From NCBI GenBank assembly GCA_964613585.1, contig CAZTHL010000138.1, positions 1 to 6,434 on the forward strand: a stretch of DNA of 6,434 nucleotides. Direction: 5' to 3'. Shown piece by piece: positions 6,340-6,434 of this stretch. The stretch is from CAZTHL01 sp964613585 (GTDB lineage Bacteria > Pseudomonadota > Alphaproteobacteria > DSM-16000 > Inquilinaceae). A program made the position numbers and the translations under genes. The notes beneath the pieces are model-generated. The model did no database searches and was not told the origin of the DNA. It saw nothing but the letters and a program-made list of their open reading frames with translations. Position 1 is the stretch's first letter. Each line of letters opens with the position of its first letter.

Positions 6340-6434
6340 CGCCGACCGGCTCCGGGCCGGACGGCTCCGGGCCGGACGGTGACGGGGCGAACGGGGCCGG
6401 GCCGGACGGGGCCGGATCGGGCCGGGGCTCGGCG
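6340..6434. repeat. 15-bp repeat at the right edge
   Basis: GGCTCCGGGCCGGAC occurs as two perfect tandem copies near 6349-6378, with decayed relatives (GGGGCCGGGCCGGAC-like) to the window end. On the minus strand in the tadA frame it reads PSGPE-PSGPE-P; on the plus strand one frame reads GSGPD-GSGPD-G. Its period is a multiple of three, unlike the intergenic arrays of 14 and 17 bp, so it may be coding on one strand. Confidence 0.7.

Noticed and set aside
5462..6382. Plus-strand frame of 306 codons with a passable AAGGG ahead of its ATG
   Set aside because: It runs through the GGCCGG repeats and then antisense to tadA, and its sequence is arginine/glycine low complexity. The tadA motifs on the other strand settle the coding direction.

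Overview
The window is very GC-rich with strongly GC-biased third codon positions. It carries genes of an alphaproteobacterial type. The deaminase at the right end matches, by recall, the Agrobacterium-type TadA with its RFFAQPTCH segment, and the MORN protein has the exported C...W-S-G-A-C architecture common in that class. A run of exactly 100 N at 1214-1313 shows this is a scaffolded draft, perhaps a metagenome bin. A high-GC Rhodospirillales or Geminicoccales-like bacterium is my guess; I cannot fix the genus.

Layout, left to right. 1-337 has no convincing gene and opens inside a 14-bp tandem array. 338-1177 (+) encodes an exported protein built of about nine MORN repeats. A second 14-bp array, broken by the assembly gap, fills 1183-1380 and runs almost into a small exported glycine-zipper protein (1402-1680, +). 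The convergent intergenic stretch 1681-2021 holds three further unrelated tandem arrays. On the minus strand, 5117 down to 2022 is a three-gene operon for a TroBCD/MntBCD/SitBCD-type metal (Mn/Fe/Zn) ABC importer: an ATPase, a long permease with a C-terminal cytosolic extension resembling the DtxR/MntR winged helix, and a second permease. No substrate-binding protein gene is present. 5118-5719 is a long control and spacer region. It has a perfect TGAACA-GA-TGTTCA palindrome, two mirror-image promoter-like elements facing each other, and a GGCCGG-rich repeat block. 5720-6256 (-) is tRNA adenosine deaminase tadA. Its reading frame stays open to the right edge through a 15-bp repeat.

How it works together. 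The ATPase powers a heterodimeric inner-membrane channel of the two permeases. The palindrome upstream of the ATPase is the best candidate operator for a metal-responsive repressor. The MORN and glycine-zipper proteins are both exported and probably act at the envelope; they may be co-transcribed, since only the repeat array lies between them. tadA is an unrelated housekeeping gene.

The most unusual theme is that nearly every gap between genes holds its own short tandem array (14, 17 or 15 bp). The most interesting array is the 17-bp one between the ATPase and first permease. It repeats an ATGA stop/start junction, giving three chained minicistrons of 6, 6 and 4 codons that end exactly on the permease start codon.
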